Positions 46,201 through 56,406 of a stretch of DNA of 64,000 nt are shown piece after piece. Location of the stretch: contig NC_134366.1 of the NCBI RefSeq assembly GCF_035582795.1, positions 29,001,661 through 29,065,660 on the forward strand, in the 5' to 3' direction. The notes under the pieces were generated by a model, which was given only the letters and a program-made list of their open reading frames with translations, did not search any database and was not told the DNA's origin. A program made the position numbers and the translations under genes. Each line of letters opens with the position of its first letter. The first letter of the stretch is position 1. Source of the stretch: Mycteria americana (taxonomy: Eukaryota > Chordata > Aves > Ciconiiformes > Ciconiidae).

Positions 46201-48535
46201 CGCATCAAGAAATATTCAGAGGCTGAAAATGTAAAGCTCATTTAAACTTGTGATCCAAATCCAGATCTCCCCAGGTAAAGGGATATCCTCATTGTCTCTG
46301 GAGATCATTATTCCTCCAACTTGGAGCAGAAGGTGGAAGAGCAGAGGTCTGCCATTAACACCACCTCATTCTGCAGGTCAAGCTGTTAAACATTCCCAGC
46401 CTCTTCCAGCTTTTCATTTACCTAAAAAAAAAAATAGCAACAAGCATTTTAAACTTTGAACTGATACTGTGAATTTGTGTTATTTTCCTGTAGCATCCAT
46501 ATAGGGCAGAATCCTCCTCCCTCACGTGCACAGCCCCTGTGAGTAACCGCAGACTGCCCGTAGCTCTAGCTTCCCTGTGCCATAGGGCTGTACTGAGGAA
46601 ATCCCTCACTGTGAACCAGAAAGTGTCAGTTAATTCCCCAGAATACGAATTAAAAAAATAAAAACCCTAATATGTATTTCATGTCTCTGAAATAGTTCTC
46701 ACTGTTTTGTTAAATGGATGATAAAAGTTAAATTACTAGCTGACACCTTTATATTATGTGGATACACGCTGTGATCTATATTCTGCAATTATGGTTGTCA
46801 GTAACTTTTCTTTTCAATTAAACCCTGTTCAGACTAGTAATATTGCTCTCTGCATCATTTTGCAAATTGCTATGTATCATGAATAATTTTGTACAATTTT
46901 ATCTGTGGTGGCAATAGCTATTAAATGCATAATACCTGTAAATATATCTGCTATCACAAAAGTAAATACCTGGAAGTAATAAATTTGGTTTGGTTTCCAC
47001 TGGGATTACATTTACATTAATATGAGAATGTAAGATACAGCAAATGTTTAAAAAAGGCAAAGATTTTATTGCTCTAATTTCAAAATTGCTGGTATAGTCA
47101 GGGTACTGTTATGTGGTATTTGTAACAAAGGGGAATAATGAAATTTTACCCTGCCAGGCTAGGTAATACCTGTCTGACAGGTAAAACTAGAATTCACTGC
47201 TTTTCTGCCCGATTCCCTGAGAGGAGAATAGTAAGAAGTTGCTTCTGCTCCTCTGGAGGAGAAGATAGGTCCTAAGGACTGTGTAATCAAAGCAAGATCA
47301 GGAGTATGTGCTAGGACTGTCCTTACTTCTCCCTGCTGAAAGATATTTAACTGGGCAGGACCTTTTCTTGGTGCCGTGCCTTGGTGCCGTGGTTTTCTTC
47401 TGCAGAAAGCCCCTGAGTCCCCTGGCAATGTGTAGGAGCTCACACCGCCCCGCTGCTGGGTGCGAGTGCGGTGCTGATTTAAAGCCTCGGGTGACAAAGC
47501 AGAGTACCGGGATGCTGATGTCTCCGTTGCCGGTTTGGTAAAATGGGGTCTGACACTGACTGTCTCCCAAGCTGTGCAGGCTGTCAGATGAACGCTCCAG
47601 GTAGAAGCTAGAAAACAGTCACACGTACAGTAAAGATACTATAACAATCCATACTGAGAAAGAAAGTTCCATTCATTTTGCATTTAGCCTTGTGAAAATT
47701 GAAGTCTTGCTAATTTAAAACTGTCACTGATCCAAAATGCCAGCTCCCTGCAGGATGCAGTGCTGAATCCCCCCAAAGCAGCTGTGCATTGCATGCAATA
47801 GTCAGGCATGCATACACTCCGTGAAAGCAATCCTCCCTTTGGGGTCAAAGCAAAGATGACTGCTGACCAGCTATGTCACCCTACAGTCAGGCTCTGCCCA
47901 AGGACTCTCTGGGTTTCCCTTTCAAAAGAGCAAGAAGGAGAGATCTACTGCTACTAAATGCTAAATATGTTCCTGAAGACATTTTAGGCTGTGGTTGGTC
48001 CACAGGGTAGTCTGAGCTTTGCTTAGCTCCTGCTGCAGACTTTAGTAAAAGGTATCACTGTGTGCAGGGCTTGGGGACAGGGAGGGTTTAAACGTGGCAA
48101 AGAGCTGACTCTGCAGGACAGAAGGTGGACATGTTGAAGCAGAAAGCCTCTACCCACAAATTGATGTGAGTGCTCAGATCCCATCATTTAGATGGATTAC
48201 TGGAATGTAAAAAGGCTCTGAGTTAATGGTGCTTCAAGCAGCCTGAGAGATGAGAGTTAGAAAGCACTGCTCAGACCTCCAGCCTCCTGGAGGATAGTGT
48301 AGTCTGAGGGGTAAAACCAAATCAAAACAGCTCAGGACTGGGTCAGGATCCCTCATCTTGGGTCCAAACGCTCTGACGGGGTCCGGCGGTGACCCAGCAA
48401 GCTGCAGGTCTCTGACGTTTCCTTGTGCTTGCTGGGTTTTACGCAAGGCTGTACCACATGCTTCATTCTGCTTCATTTTTTGCAGGGTCCTCTGAAAGGA
48501 GCATAGCACAGAATTACGAACGGAGGCGTAAATGA
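43113..48535 (+). CDS. TAC1: Preprotachykinin-1 (substance P / neurokinin A precursor), spliced
   Basis: Secreted neuropeptide precursor processed in dense-core vesicles. The coding segments join to 348 nt (115 residues plus stop): 43113-43235, 43381-43477, 44100-44123, 45821-45874 and 48486-48535, all with GT/AG junctions and matching phases. Residues 1-19 are a signal peptide (hydrophobic [11 protein letters not shown], cleavage after ALA). Residues 20-57 are an acidic propeptide with [10 protein letters not shown]. Substance P ([11 protein letters not shown]) is at 58-68, followed by the GKR amidation/cleavage signal. Neurokinin A ([10 protein letters not shown]) is at 83-92, again followed by GKR. 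The tail [16 protein letters not shown] is followed by RRRK. The products act on the tachykinin receptors NK1 and NK2. The start was chosen because it begins the signal peptide and matches mammalian exon 2 in length (41 codons). Mammalian exon 4 (45 nt) is not found, so the form is gamma-like. Homology is judged from the peptide motifs and exon structure. Identification is secure. Confidence 0.97.
43381..43477 (+). CDS. TAC1: TAC1 exon 3: substance P exon
   Basis: 97 nt, acceptor CGCCCCGCAG, donor G|GTGAGC, ending in phase 1. It encodes [16 protein letters not shown], then substance P with its amidation and dibasic signals, then DA. The 97-nt length equals the mammalian exon. The preceding intron is only 145 nt and very GC-rich. 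Confidence 0.96.
43429..43461 (+). other. TAC1: Mature substance P, [Arg3] form
   Basis: Encodes [11 protein letters not shown]. The C-terminal FFGLM is the tachykinin receptor-activating signature, and Met is amidated from the following Gly (43462-43464) after cleavage at Lys-Arg (43465-43470). Residue 3 is Arg (CGG) where mammals have Lys, the known avian/reptilian variant. Confidence 0.97.
43478..44099 (+). other. TAC1 intron 3, without a visible exon 4
   Basis: In mammals the 45-nt exon 4 lies in this interval. I checked each plausible AG...GT pair for an open 45-nt, phase-1 segment encoding something like the mammalian neuropeptide K extension and found none. Candidates after 43740 and 43931 hit in-frame stops. 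A 17-nt T tract (43627-43643) followed by GCCAG makes a strong-looking acceptor, but the next donor-like GTAAAG leaves only 11 nt (43649-43659), which would break the frame. Confidence 0.65.
44100..44123 (+). CDS. TAC1: TAC1 exon 5: 24-nt microexon (GYGQISHK)
   Basis: The acceptor is a long pyrimidine tract ending TTCCAATCAG, and the donor is AAAA|GTAAGT. Twenty-four nucleotides keep phase 1 on both sides. Joined to exon 3 it gives [10 protein letters not shown], and with exon 6 it completes the KR site before neurokinin A. The length equals that of mammalian exon 5. Confidence 0.95.
44124..45820 (+). other. TAC1 intron 5
   Basis: 1,697-nt intron with GTAAGT donor and TATTTTTTCAG acceptor. 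It contains a small A-rich tandem at 44965-45012 (three CTGAAAA...TTAAAA units of 15-18 bp) and nothing else recognised. Confidence 0.85.
45821..45874 (+). CDS. TAC1: TAC1 exon 6: neurokinin A exon
   Basis: 54 nt between ATTTTTTCAG and G|GTATGT. It completes the dibasic KR and encodes [13 protein letters not shown] and SLNS. The phase is preserved (1/1), so the exon can be skipped without a frameshift. In mammals this is how alpha- and delta-type mRNAs lose neurokinin A. Confidence 0.96.
45823..45852 (+). other. TAC1: Mature neurokinin A
   Basis: Encodes [10 protein letters not shown], identical to the mammalian peptide. The C-terminal FVGLM is followed by Gly for amidation and by Lys-Arg. 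Without cleavage at KR (residues 81-82) the longer 21-residue neuropeptide gamma equivalent (residues 72-92) results. Confidence 0.97.
45875..48485 (+). other. TAC1 intron 6
   Basis: 2,611-nt intron. The part at about 46660-46990 is AT-rich and of uniform composition. The rest is mixed, with no repeat or nested gene recognised. The acceptor is CATTTTTTGCAG. Confidence 0.85.
48486..48535 (+). CDS. TAC1: TAC1 exon 7, coding part: C-terminal flanking peptide and stop
   Basis: After the acceptor TTTTTTGCAG the frame reads [16 protein letters not shown] and stops at TGA (48533-48535). The QNYERRR ending matches the conserved mammalian tail. A terminal Lys follows here before the stop, whereas human ends at Arg. 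Confidence 0.94.
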
Positions 48536-48686
48536 GACATTCCCGTGCATTATTTATTAAACTTCATTTGTTCCAATGGCCAATGAAGTGTAATATAAAC
48601 TAACCACTGTACGGAATAATTATTTATTTAATAATAACCGATGGGTTTTGGTTGGTTTTTTTTTTTTTTTTTTGAGTTGTACATTC

Positions 48687-48692
48687 AATAAA
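48687..48692 (+). terminator. Proximal poly(A) signal of TAC1 (AATAAA)
   Basis: AATAAA about 152 nt after the stop. A GT-rich stretch follows at about 48724-48750 (TGTTGTGTAGG, GGTGTGGTTCTG) as a downstream element. It would give a short 3' UTR that keeps both AU-rich nonamers. Confidence 0.6.
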
Positions 48693-49102
48693 ATGATTAT
48701 TTTTCATATTGTGGCAGCGATACATGTTGTGTAGGTACGGTGTGGTTCTGAAAGGACCAGCAACCCTGGTGATGTCTCACAACAAAGCACATTGTTTGAT
48801 ATGACCCGTAAAGTTACGTTCACTAAACAAAGAGAATATTCTTTTGTTTGTTGAAAGCGAGTCTATAGGCTTCACAGCCAGTGCAGAACAGAGCTGATGT
48901 ACAGTCTAGTGCCTCAATTTGTTTTCATGGTTTATAATGTACTGTAATTTCCGTATCAAAAAATATATTTGTATCATTGCAGCATGTTTTATGTTCTGTG
49001 ACTACGTATCTATATATTTTAAAAAGGGGGGGTGGCTAAGGTTTGAATGTGAATCCGAGGTCTTCATTTCATAGTCTGGAATTTTATGATAGTAACATTT
49101 TA

Positions 49103-49108
49103 AATAAA
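49103..49108 (+). terminator. Distal poly(A) signal of TAC1 (AATAAA)
   Basis: AATAAA in TTTTAAATAAAAACTACTC, followed at about 40 nt by GGTGATAGTGATGG as the GT-rich downstream element. This gives a 3' UTR of roughly 590 nt. Confidence 0.7.
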
Positions 49109-49130
49109 AACTACTCTGGGGATTTTGCAA

Positions 49131-50540
49131 CATACTTTATTTGGTGATAGTGATGGCGTTATTTCCCAAGTCAGTCCGGAATGAGACTCAGATCCAAGCA
49201 ACGGTGGTCTGAGACCGGAAAGAAATATCAAATTGATGTCTTCCTTTTGCAGGGAGGCTGTGAGCCTCATAGTGTGGGTTTAGTGAATGCTTTGGGGGAT
49301 TCCCTACTGGAGACAGGCATTCCCGGGATTGCTCTGGGTCACACAAGGTGCCATCCATCCTAAACCCAATGGAAACTAATAAGTGTGCTGCCTGAATGAA
49401 AAGGGCCCGAAGTATCCCCTAGCTCCAAGTGGAATAATTTGCTGTGGAATTCATCCACTATTGCAGGTTTATTATTTGAAAGCCAAACTTTTAATAAATT
49501 CTAGCTCTCAGCTCCACAATAAAAGCACCTGTTGGCTTGAATCCATGCAATATAAGAGAAAAAAATGTGACTGTAATTATCTTTTTAATTAAAATGTCTG
49601 GTTACTATATTTCCAGGACAGTCCCAAAATGGTACATACATATCACCAGATGCCAAGGCATCTGGAGATCTATATTCTTTCCACCAGCTAAAAGCTACAG
49701 TTCTCTGTTTGTTGCTACCATACGAGCTTTCATCACAGATGAATCAGCAGTGAAAACAGCCAGCATATACAAAACAAATTTCAAAATAAGTAATACAGAG
49801 TGATTAACTGCTTGTTGTTTTCCATTTTGGAAGTGAACTTGGCAACCTCCATTTTCAAGTTTACCTGGGGCGTCCCCACAACTGCACCCATTAAGAGCGG
49901 GTGGGCATAGGACCCCCCTCCTGCTAGGCTCGGAGCAGCACCTGAGCCTGCCCGTGCTTAAAACAGACCCCACTTCCAACTAAGTAGGAGCCGGCTCTAG
50001 CGAGGTGGGGAGCTACACGGTGGGAAAACTGAGACAGACTGGCGACAGGGACCACGCTCGTGTGAGACACAGAGGTTTTACTAGCGCTCTGCCAGCTCTT
50101 CATCTTGCCAGGGCTAATTTTCAGACTAATAGACTTCTGTATCAGCTCCCACTGAGCTCAATGAGGGGGGAAGCTGATTGCTGGGCTAACGGCGTGGCAA
50201 AAGGAGTGCAGAAATGCGTGTTGAATAATGCTCGGCGAAGGGTAAAAAGAAAAAGCTTTAAAATGCTGTCCCCTGAGCCTGGAGGCTCATGGTGCTCCCA
50301 GAGCTCACAGCCCATGCGTGCTGAATTGTGAGACACAGAGAGGAAAGAAAAAGCCCCGCTGCTCGCTCCCTGCAGCCTGCGCGTCTCAGAACTCCCTGCA
50401 GAAGCAATCGCTGCAAACATATTTGCATCCAGAGAAAGCCACATGAGACCCACAAGAGTGGGTTTTAAGTGTTTGGAGGACAGCACAGATATTAGTGAAC
50501 AGCACCCAGCAAAGGGCTGGGACTGAATTTTCTGGCAAAA
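49131..50540. other. Gene-free sequence between TAC1 and CR1
   Basis: No exon, repeat or RNA gene recognised. Short open frames on both strands overlap one another and lack known domains. Confidence 0.55.
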
Positions 50541-51383
50541 CCATAGAATCATAGAATGGTTTGGGTTGGAAGGGACCTTAAAGGTCATCTAGTCCAACCC
50601 TCTGCCATGGGCAGGGGCATCTTTCACTAGATCAGGTTGCTCAAAGCCCTGTCCACCTGCCCTTGAACACTTCCAGGGATGAGGCATCCACAACTTCTCT
50701 GGGCAACCTGTTCCAGTGTCTCACCACCCTCATTGTAAAAAATCTACCTTCTTTCAGTTCAAAGCCATTGCCCCTCGACCTGTCTCTATAGGCTTTGGTA
50801 AAAAATATCTCTCCGTCTTTCTTTTAAGCCCCCTTTATATATTGAAAGGCCTCAATAAGGTCTCTCCAGAGCTTTCTCTTCTTGAGGCTAAACAACCCCA
50901 ACTCTCTCAGCTTTTCTTCACAGGAGAGGTGATCCATCCCTCGGATCATTTTCGTGGCCCTCCTCTGGACCCGCTCCAACAGGTCCATGTCTTTCCTGTG
51001 CTGAGGGCTCCAGAGCTGGAGGCAGTGCTCCAGGTGGGGCCTCAGCAGAGCAGAGCAGAGGGGCAGAATCACCTCCCTCGACCTGCTGGCCACCCTTCCT
51101 TTGATGCAGCCCAGGATACGGTTGGCCTTCTGGGCTGTGAGCGCACATTGCCGGCTCACGTCCAGCTTTTCATCCACCAGTACCCCCAAGTCCTTCTCGG
51201 CAGGGCTGCTCTCAATCCCTTCATCCCCCAGCCTGTATTGATACCGGTGGTTGCCCCAACCAGGTGCAGGACCTTGCACTTGGCCTTGCTGAACTTTATG
51301 AGGTTTGCATGTGCCCACTCCTCAAGCCTGTCAAGGTCCCTCTGGATGGCATCCCTTCCCTTGAGTGTATCAACTGCACCACC
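50541..51383 (-). mobile_element. CR1 LINE, 5'-truncated, with open ORF2 C-terminal stretch
   Basis: The left edge is the reverse complement of the CR1 3' tail (CATAGAATCATAGAATGG). Reading leftwards on the minus strand, the element comprises the end of the reverse-transcriptase ORF and a short 3' UTR. The region 51318-50824 on the minus strand stays open for 164 codons and contains CR1 blocks [39 protein letters not shown] and LRELGLFSL, which belong to the C-terminal part of ORF2 after the catalytic domain. A stop falls after FQYIKGA, earlier than the CR1 consensus. No catalytic motif is present because of the 5' truncation at about 51383. The good preservation makes it the youngest CR1 in the window. 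Confidence 0.95.
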
Positions 51384-51670
51384 ACCATTTTCTCTAGAAG
51401 GAAAGGCCGACCTTCCGCCATCAAAATATTCTCCTGTTAGGTGGCTGTCTGATGAGTGGTTTTACTTTGGCATTTGAAGCAACTCATTTTAATTTCTGGT
51501 GGCAAAATGATGTCAGATTTGCACTAATTTACGTTTTGAACAATAAGATTAAAATTGGCATAGATTTCTATGTTTGTACAGACATACATTCCAAGCTAGA
51601 AATAAACCAAACACACACGAAAAGGCACAGCCTGAAACGTTCCAACTAACTCTACCAACAATACAAAAAT

Positions 51671-51700
51671 ATCATATTTCATCATATTTCATCATATTTC
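51671..51700. repeat. Perfect 10-bp tandem repeat, three copies
   Basis: ATCATATTTC repeated exactly three times, immediately before a CpG-rich patch. Confidence 0.95.
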
Positions 51701-51862
51701 ACCGCTGGGGACCGTTTGGCCAAGCCGTGCCGCATCGGGGCTGCGGGGCCGTGCCTGCCCAGCGGGGCTGGGGCAGACGTGGAGGTGCATGCACCACACA
51801 TGCCTGCCCGCACCCAGCCCAGCAGCTGCCCGTCCCCACCGCGGGCTCGCTCCCGCCACCCT
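51701..51862. other. Small isolated CpG-rich patch
   Basis: About 160 bp of GC-rich sequence with many CpG dinucleotides in AT-rich surroundings, 2.6 kb past the TAC1 3' end. It is followed by TTGTCTTCACAG, an acceptor-like sequence, at about 51878-51889. Function unknown. Confidence 0.4.
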
Positions 51863-53410
51863 CCTAACCCAAACATTTGTCTTCACAGGCATCCTGGGAT
51901 CCTCAAGATTCAAACAGGAATTCTTACTGTTCTATCTTTTTTCAGTCTTTAGTATTAAGCAATATAGTCTATACATTACTGAGTACTTCAAAGGGACTTT
52001 TTAATCACTTCTGTGGTCTTTAATCTCCCTTTTGAGGCTCCTTCGGCTTTTAAACACTTTTATGTGTTGGACAGCATTGCTTGCAGCCCCAGGCCGCTTG
52101 CGCCTTGGATCGCTGGGCGATGCCAGCTCTCCAGCTCCGCTGCAGGCTTTGGAGAGGCTTTCACTAAATCCCCTGCCATCTCTGCAACAGCCAGCCATGA
52201 CCGTGACACAGACTGAGCTCTTCTTTGATAGCAACAGCCTGACATCCCTCAGGCTGCGTAAGCTAATCGATAAAGCTGCAGCAAGGACACTTGTCAGTGA
52301 AATGCAAGTGAGCTTTAAATAAAGCAATAAAAATCTTTCTAGGAAATCAGCACAGAGAGTAAACCCAGGGTGATGCTGGCAATTGTCCCCACTGGGGAGG
52401 TGCTACAGGCAGTTTGACACCAGAGCCCACCTCCAACATGCTCTGCCCCCTTTTTGCTTCTCTTTTCCCCCAGAAATACATCATTCATCCGCATCAGGGC
52501 AGGCAGCTGCTCTTCTGGTAGGCACTGTTTCCCACACACACACGGGCACTCCCCTTCCCCCAGAGACAGGGGATGCTGACGTCAGGCTGGCAGCAGCCTG
52601 CCTTGCCCAAGCGTGACCTGGAGGACCATCAGCCCCATCCATCACCTCCGTCTCTCTGCCGCTGCATGGAGACTGGTCCCCCATTGTGCAGATGCGGCCA
52701 AACTTACCCTGGGGAGCCAGAGGTGCATAGGTGCTCCTCTGAACCAGGGAGCTGGGAGGGGGGCTGGCTCCCCACGTACGCCTTGCCAGGCGAGCTTGGG
52801 CTCTGCAGCGCTTGCCCACCCGGCTGCCACGAGCAAGTCCTTTGCTGTGTTCACATCAGGAGGCTGGTATTTTTTAGCATGGTCCTAACCAAAAGAAAAG
52901 GAAGAATCTGGAAATGTCTGGGCATGGAGATCTTTGCGGGGAACCCAGCCCCCAGCCATCGTTAGCTAGAGCAGAATAACACCAAGAGGCTTTTTTAAAT
53001 TATTAAAGTGATTCTTAAAAATGCTGTTTATTCAGAGTACGCCAGTAGCAGCTCCTTCAGAGCTACCAAGAGCAATTATTTAAATGTAGGCTTTGTCCCT
53101 TCTTAAACCACGGCTTAGATAACTGCTTTAGCATAAAGAGATGCCAAGCAAGTCCCAGTGCAAACTTTGGTAATGACCAAATTTTTTCATGATGAGCCTG
53201 AACAGTTCCCTTAGCCACAGTATCGCAGACTGCGTTAACGAACGTCTCCCGGAGCGCCGGGACGAGAGCACACAGTGGCTCCTTCCCTGGAGTTGTACTG
53301 TGTCAGGATGCAGCCGCCTGCGATTCTGCGTACAGCTCCGTGTCCTCACGCTACCTCCAAAATAGCTCACTTCCCTTTACAGAAAATAGTCATTACTGGA
53401 AGACTAGAGA

Positions 53411-53432
53411 TTTTTTTTTTTTTTTTTTTTTT
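53411..53432. repeat. Poly-T tract, 22 nt
   Basis: Uninterrupted T run after CTAGAGA. No flanking duplication or retroposon body recognised. Confidence 0.9.
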
Positions 53433-55771
53433 GCTGTTAGCAAGCATACAAATGTCTTCCAACCTATCTACATCTTTCAGGGAAGACAAACAGACTCTCT
53501 TTGTATTATTCTTTTAATGTTTTTGAAAGAGCAGAGACTAAAACATTAGCCAACAGGAGGGGCATCTGGGCTATATGAAATTCATGATGATGTTCATTAA
53601 AAATTATCACTGCTCCATCCCTGATAGATATCTGGTTTCTGTCAGAATAAATCAGCACCTCATCAGCTCAGAAACTCCTTTTTAGAGAGGTACGCAGAGC
53701 ACGTGCAACCAACATCACCTCTTGCTTTCTATGTCCAGCTCTAAATTAAACAATATCACCACTTGCTGTACATAGAAGAAATGAAACATGAACAGACTGT
53801 TAAAAAGCTAAACTCTTCGCCTGTCACAGTGCCTCACGCCCTCCCACAAGCCTGGAGGGAGGAAGCCCAGCAAGGTGAGGTGGCTTGGCCAGAGGTAACA
53901 GCAGTGGCTGAGCTAGAAATGCAACGCACACCCTGTACCCAACCGGCCACTGCTGCAAGGTGCTATGTAAGCCCTAAGAAACTTAGGAAGAACTATAAAG
54001 CATAAGGCTGAATGTTAAGAAAATCTCTGCAAATTTAAGAAAAGAAAAAAGCTTTTTTTCCCCCCCTATCTAAACCATTTCTTACATTGTTATTTTAGAA
54101 GCCCAGCTGTAAGAGAGTTAAAAGACATACCTGCACCAACATATGTCAATATACTTTTATCATTGCTTTCTACAGGAACTAGTTTGTATCGAAAACACCA
54201 AACACCTATTGTATTGAGAACACCACCTTTAATCACAGACATTCAATTTTGGCACATAGAAATGTTTTTTATTTTCACTGTTATAATACTCAGAAAACAA
54301 TAGGCACGCTGTCATTCAGTGTACCAAAGCACTAAATTCAAGCAATACCCTCTAGAAGTAAATCTTGCTTGGAGAAGATACACATTAATTACTGAAGGAA
54401 CATATACATACACTGTGGCTACATTAAGACTGCATTTAAAAGCAAAAGTTAAAAGTAAAATCCTGTTGGTAGGGAATCAAACAATGGTGACAGATTTTCT
54501 GCATATCTGTGTGAAAAATAGGCTATATTTGTGTCTGTTAACTTATATGATGAGTACAACTGAGAAATTAAGTTTTCAGTGTGATAAAAAAGAGATATTT
54601 TAAGAGATACTTTGCATATACCTGCAGTTAACTCTTTACAGATGAAAAAAATTGCATGTGCATTTAGCTGGGTTTTTTTATTGCTCATATGATGTACCCA
54701 TACACTTGAGTTTATTTTAATACACGTATACCACATAGCTGAAGAAATAATGTCGCATGCTGTTTCATTTTCTAAAAATATTTTATTTTTGAGATAACAC
54801 CCTGTGGTGGATTATGGGGCACTGGGGCTACACCCAGAAATATAGGTGCTGCATTTATTTAAAAATAAGACCTCTGGGGCAGCCCAGCAAAAGTGATCCT
54901 GTTTCAGTGCAGCTCTATGCTGGCTGCCCCCGCGAGGAGGAGGGCTGGGGAGCAGGCTGAGTTTGGGAGAGCGGGGCCAAGGTGGCTGGACAGCCCTTTG
55001 CAGCAGTGCTGTGGGACATGGCATGGTCCCACCTACAGCTCAAGGAGCTCTGGGCCATGGGACCTGCTGCTCTGCATGTAGGTCCTGGTGCCACACCGGC
55101 TGCTGGTTCGAGTGACCTTGTTTTATGAAATCATCTGGAAAAGAAGGTAGAACTGCACAAATATTTTCCTCTCTACCCTTTTCTATGCACACAGTTACTG
55201 GAAGAGTCACAGGGCGTGAGCTGCCCAAGCAGAGGGGATGTAGCTTGGCAGTACCTGCAGCAGACAGGAATGGTCCTCCAGGTACTCTCCAGCTCCGTTA
55301 AAGCGAGCCCTTCTCCATCCGTCGGGGAAACTCTCCCCCAGCTGCAGCCTTTGACTGCCAAGGAGGAGGAAAAGGAGCTGAATTTCTAGCAGGGAAGCCG
55401 ATGGTCCCTCTGTCCCGTGCACCCGGTTGTGTCAGCAAAAGTTACACACCCCTTTTCTTTCCATGGAGTCAGTCACCACTATAACTGCACTGAACATATA
55501 AACAGCTTACTTTTAAAGCACCTGCCTCTATTCAGAGCTAAGAGTCTGAGAAGAGTTTATTCACTTTTCTTTTCAAGTGTTTTCCAGGGAAATATTTGTT
55601 TTACCATCACTGTTGGTATTGCTGCATCTAATGTATGCAACTACCTGCGTTGCAGAGGAGATGATTTATTGCACTGAATATGAAAAGTAAATGTCATCCA
55701 GCATTTACCATTCAAATGGCAGAATGAATTTGGGCTGCAGCACTTTCGAGCTCAGACAGCTAACATCTATT

Positions 55772-55774
<3 letters not shown>

Positions 55775-55806
<32 letters not shown>
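55775..55806. repeat. Poly-A tract, 32 nt
   Basis: Thirty-two consecutive A after ATTAGC. It could be the tail of an unrecognised retroposon, but no body or target duplication was recognised on either side. Confidence 0.9.
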
Positions 55807-55810
<4 letters not shown>

Positions 55811-56386
55811 TTTGCTGCAGAACACAAAAGTAAAACTTCCAAACAAAACAATACCAGATACCAAAATGGTGAATTTACTTTGCCTCCCCTCGGGAAGTGT
55901 TGGTGCTGAACACAAACCGATAAGCCAATTACATATTAAGAGTAAGTGGAAGTGTTATGGCTCAAGCTGACTCTGTTTGGTATTGATCTGGTATTATTAG
56001 TACGTTTCAAAGATATTTATTTAATATTGTTAGATTTTATAGGTGAACTACACAGCCAAGATAGAACCTCTTTTTTTTTCCTTTGCCAAGCAAAACAAAT
56101 GTCTTGTAATTCTTAATGCTAGTTCTTCCAAAAACTTGTTCAAGAGGCTCCTTGGAAAGATGGCCAGGGCGGTGCTGCCACACCTCACTTCCCCTGATGT
56201 TTTGCACAGGCGCCAAGGCCTGGAGTCATGTGACTATCTGAGAGTCTCACATTTTATGCTGAAAAAGAAATAAAGTTTCCAGGCAATAGGTTAAGAGGAA
56301 AACTTTGAAATTATTCAGAAAGGAGAAGGAAAGGAGAAATTCCAGGTACAATCTTCTATAAAACTTTATGATTTTAATACATGCTT

Positions 56387-56406
56387 AAAAAAAAAAAAAA
56401 AAAAAA
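56387..56406. repeat. Poly-A tract, 20 nt
   Basis: Twenty consecutive A between ATGCTT and GATGAG. No associated retroposon seen. Confidence 0.9.

Larger units (their letters stand above)
48536..49130 (+). other. TAC1: TAC1 3' UTR
   Basis: About 595 nt from the TGA to the expected cleavage after the AATAAA at 49103. It contains two exact AU-rich nonamers TTATTTATT (48550-48558 and 48620-48628), an 18-nt T tract (48656-48673) and two poly(A) signals. The 3' end is predicted, not observed. Confidence 0.75.

Noticed and set aside
55775..55806. Long poly-A as the tail of a processed pseudogene
   Set aside because: No cDNA-like body or target-site duplication was found beside it, and CR1-driven birds rarely form poly-A retrocopies.
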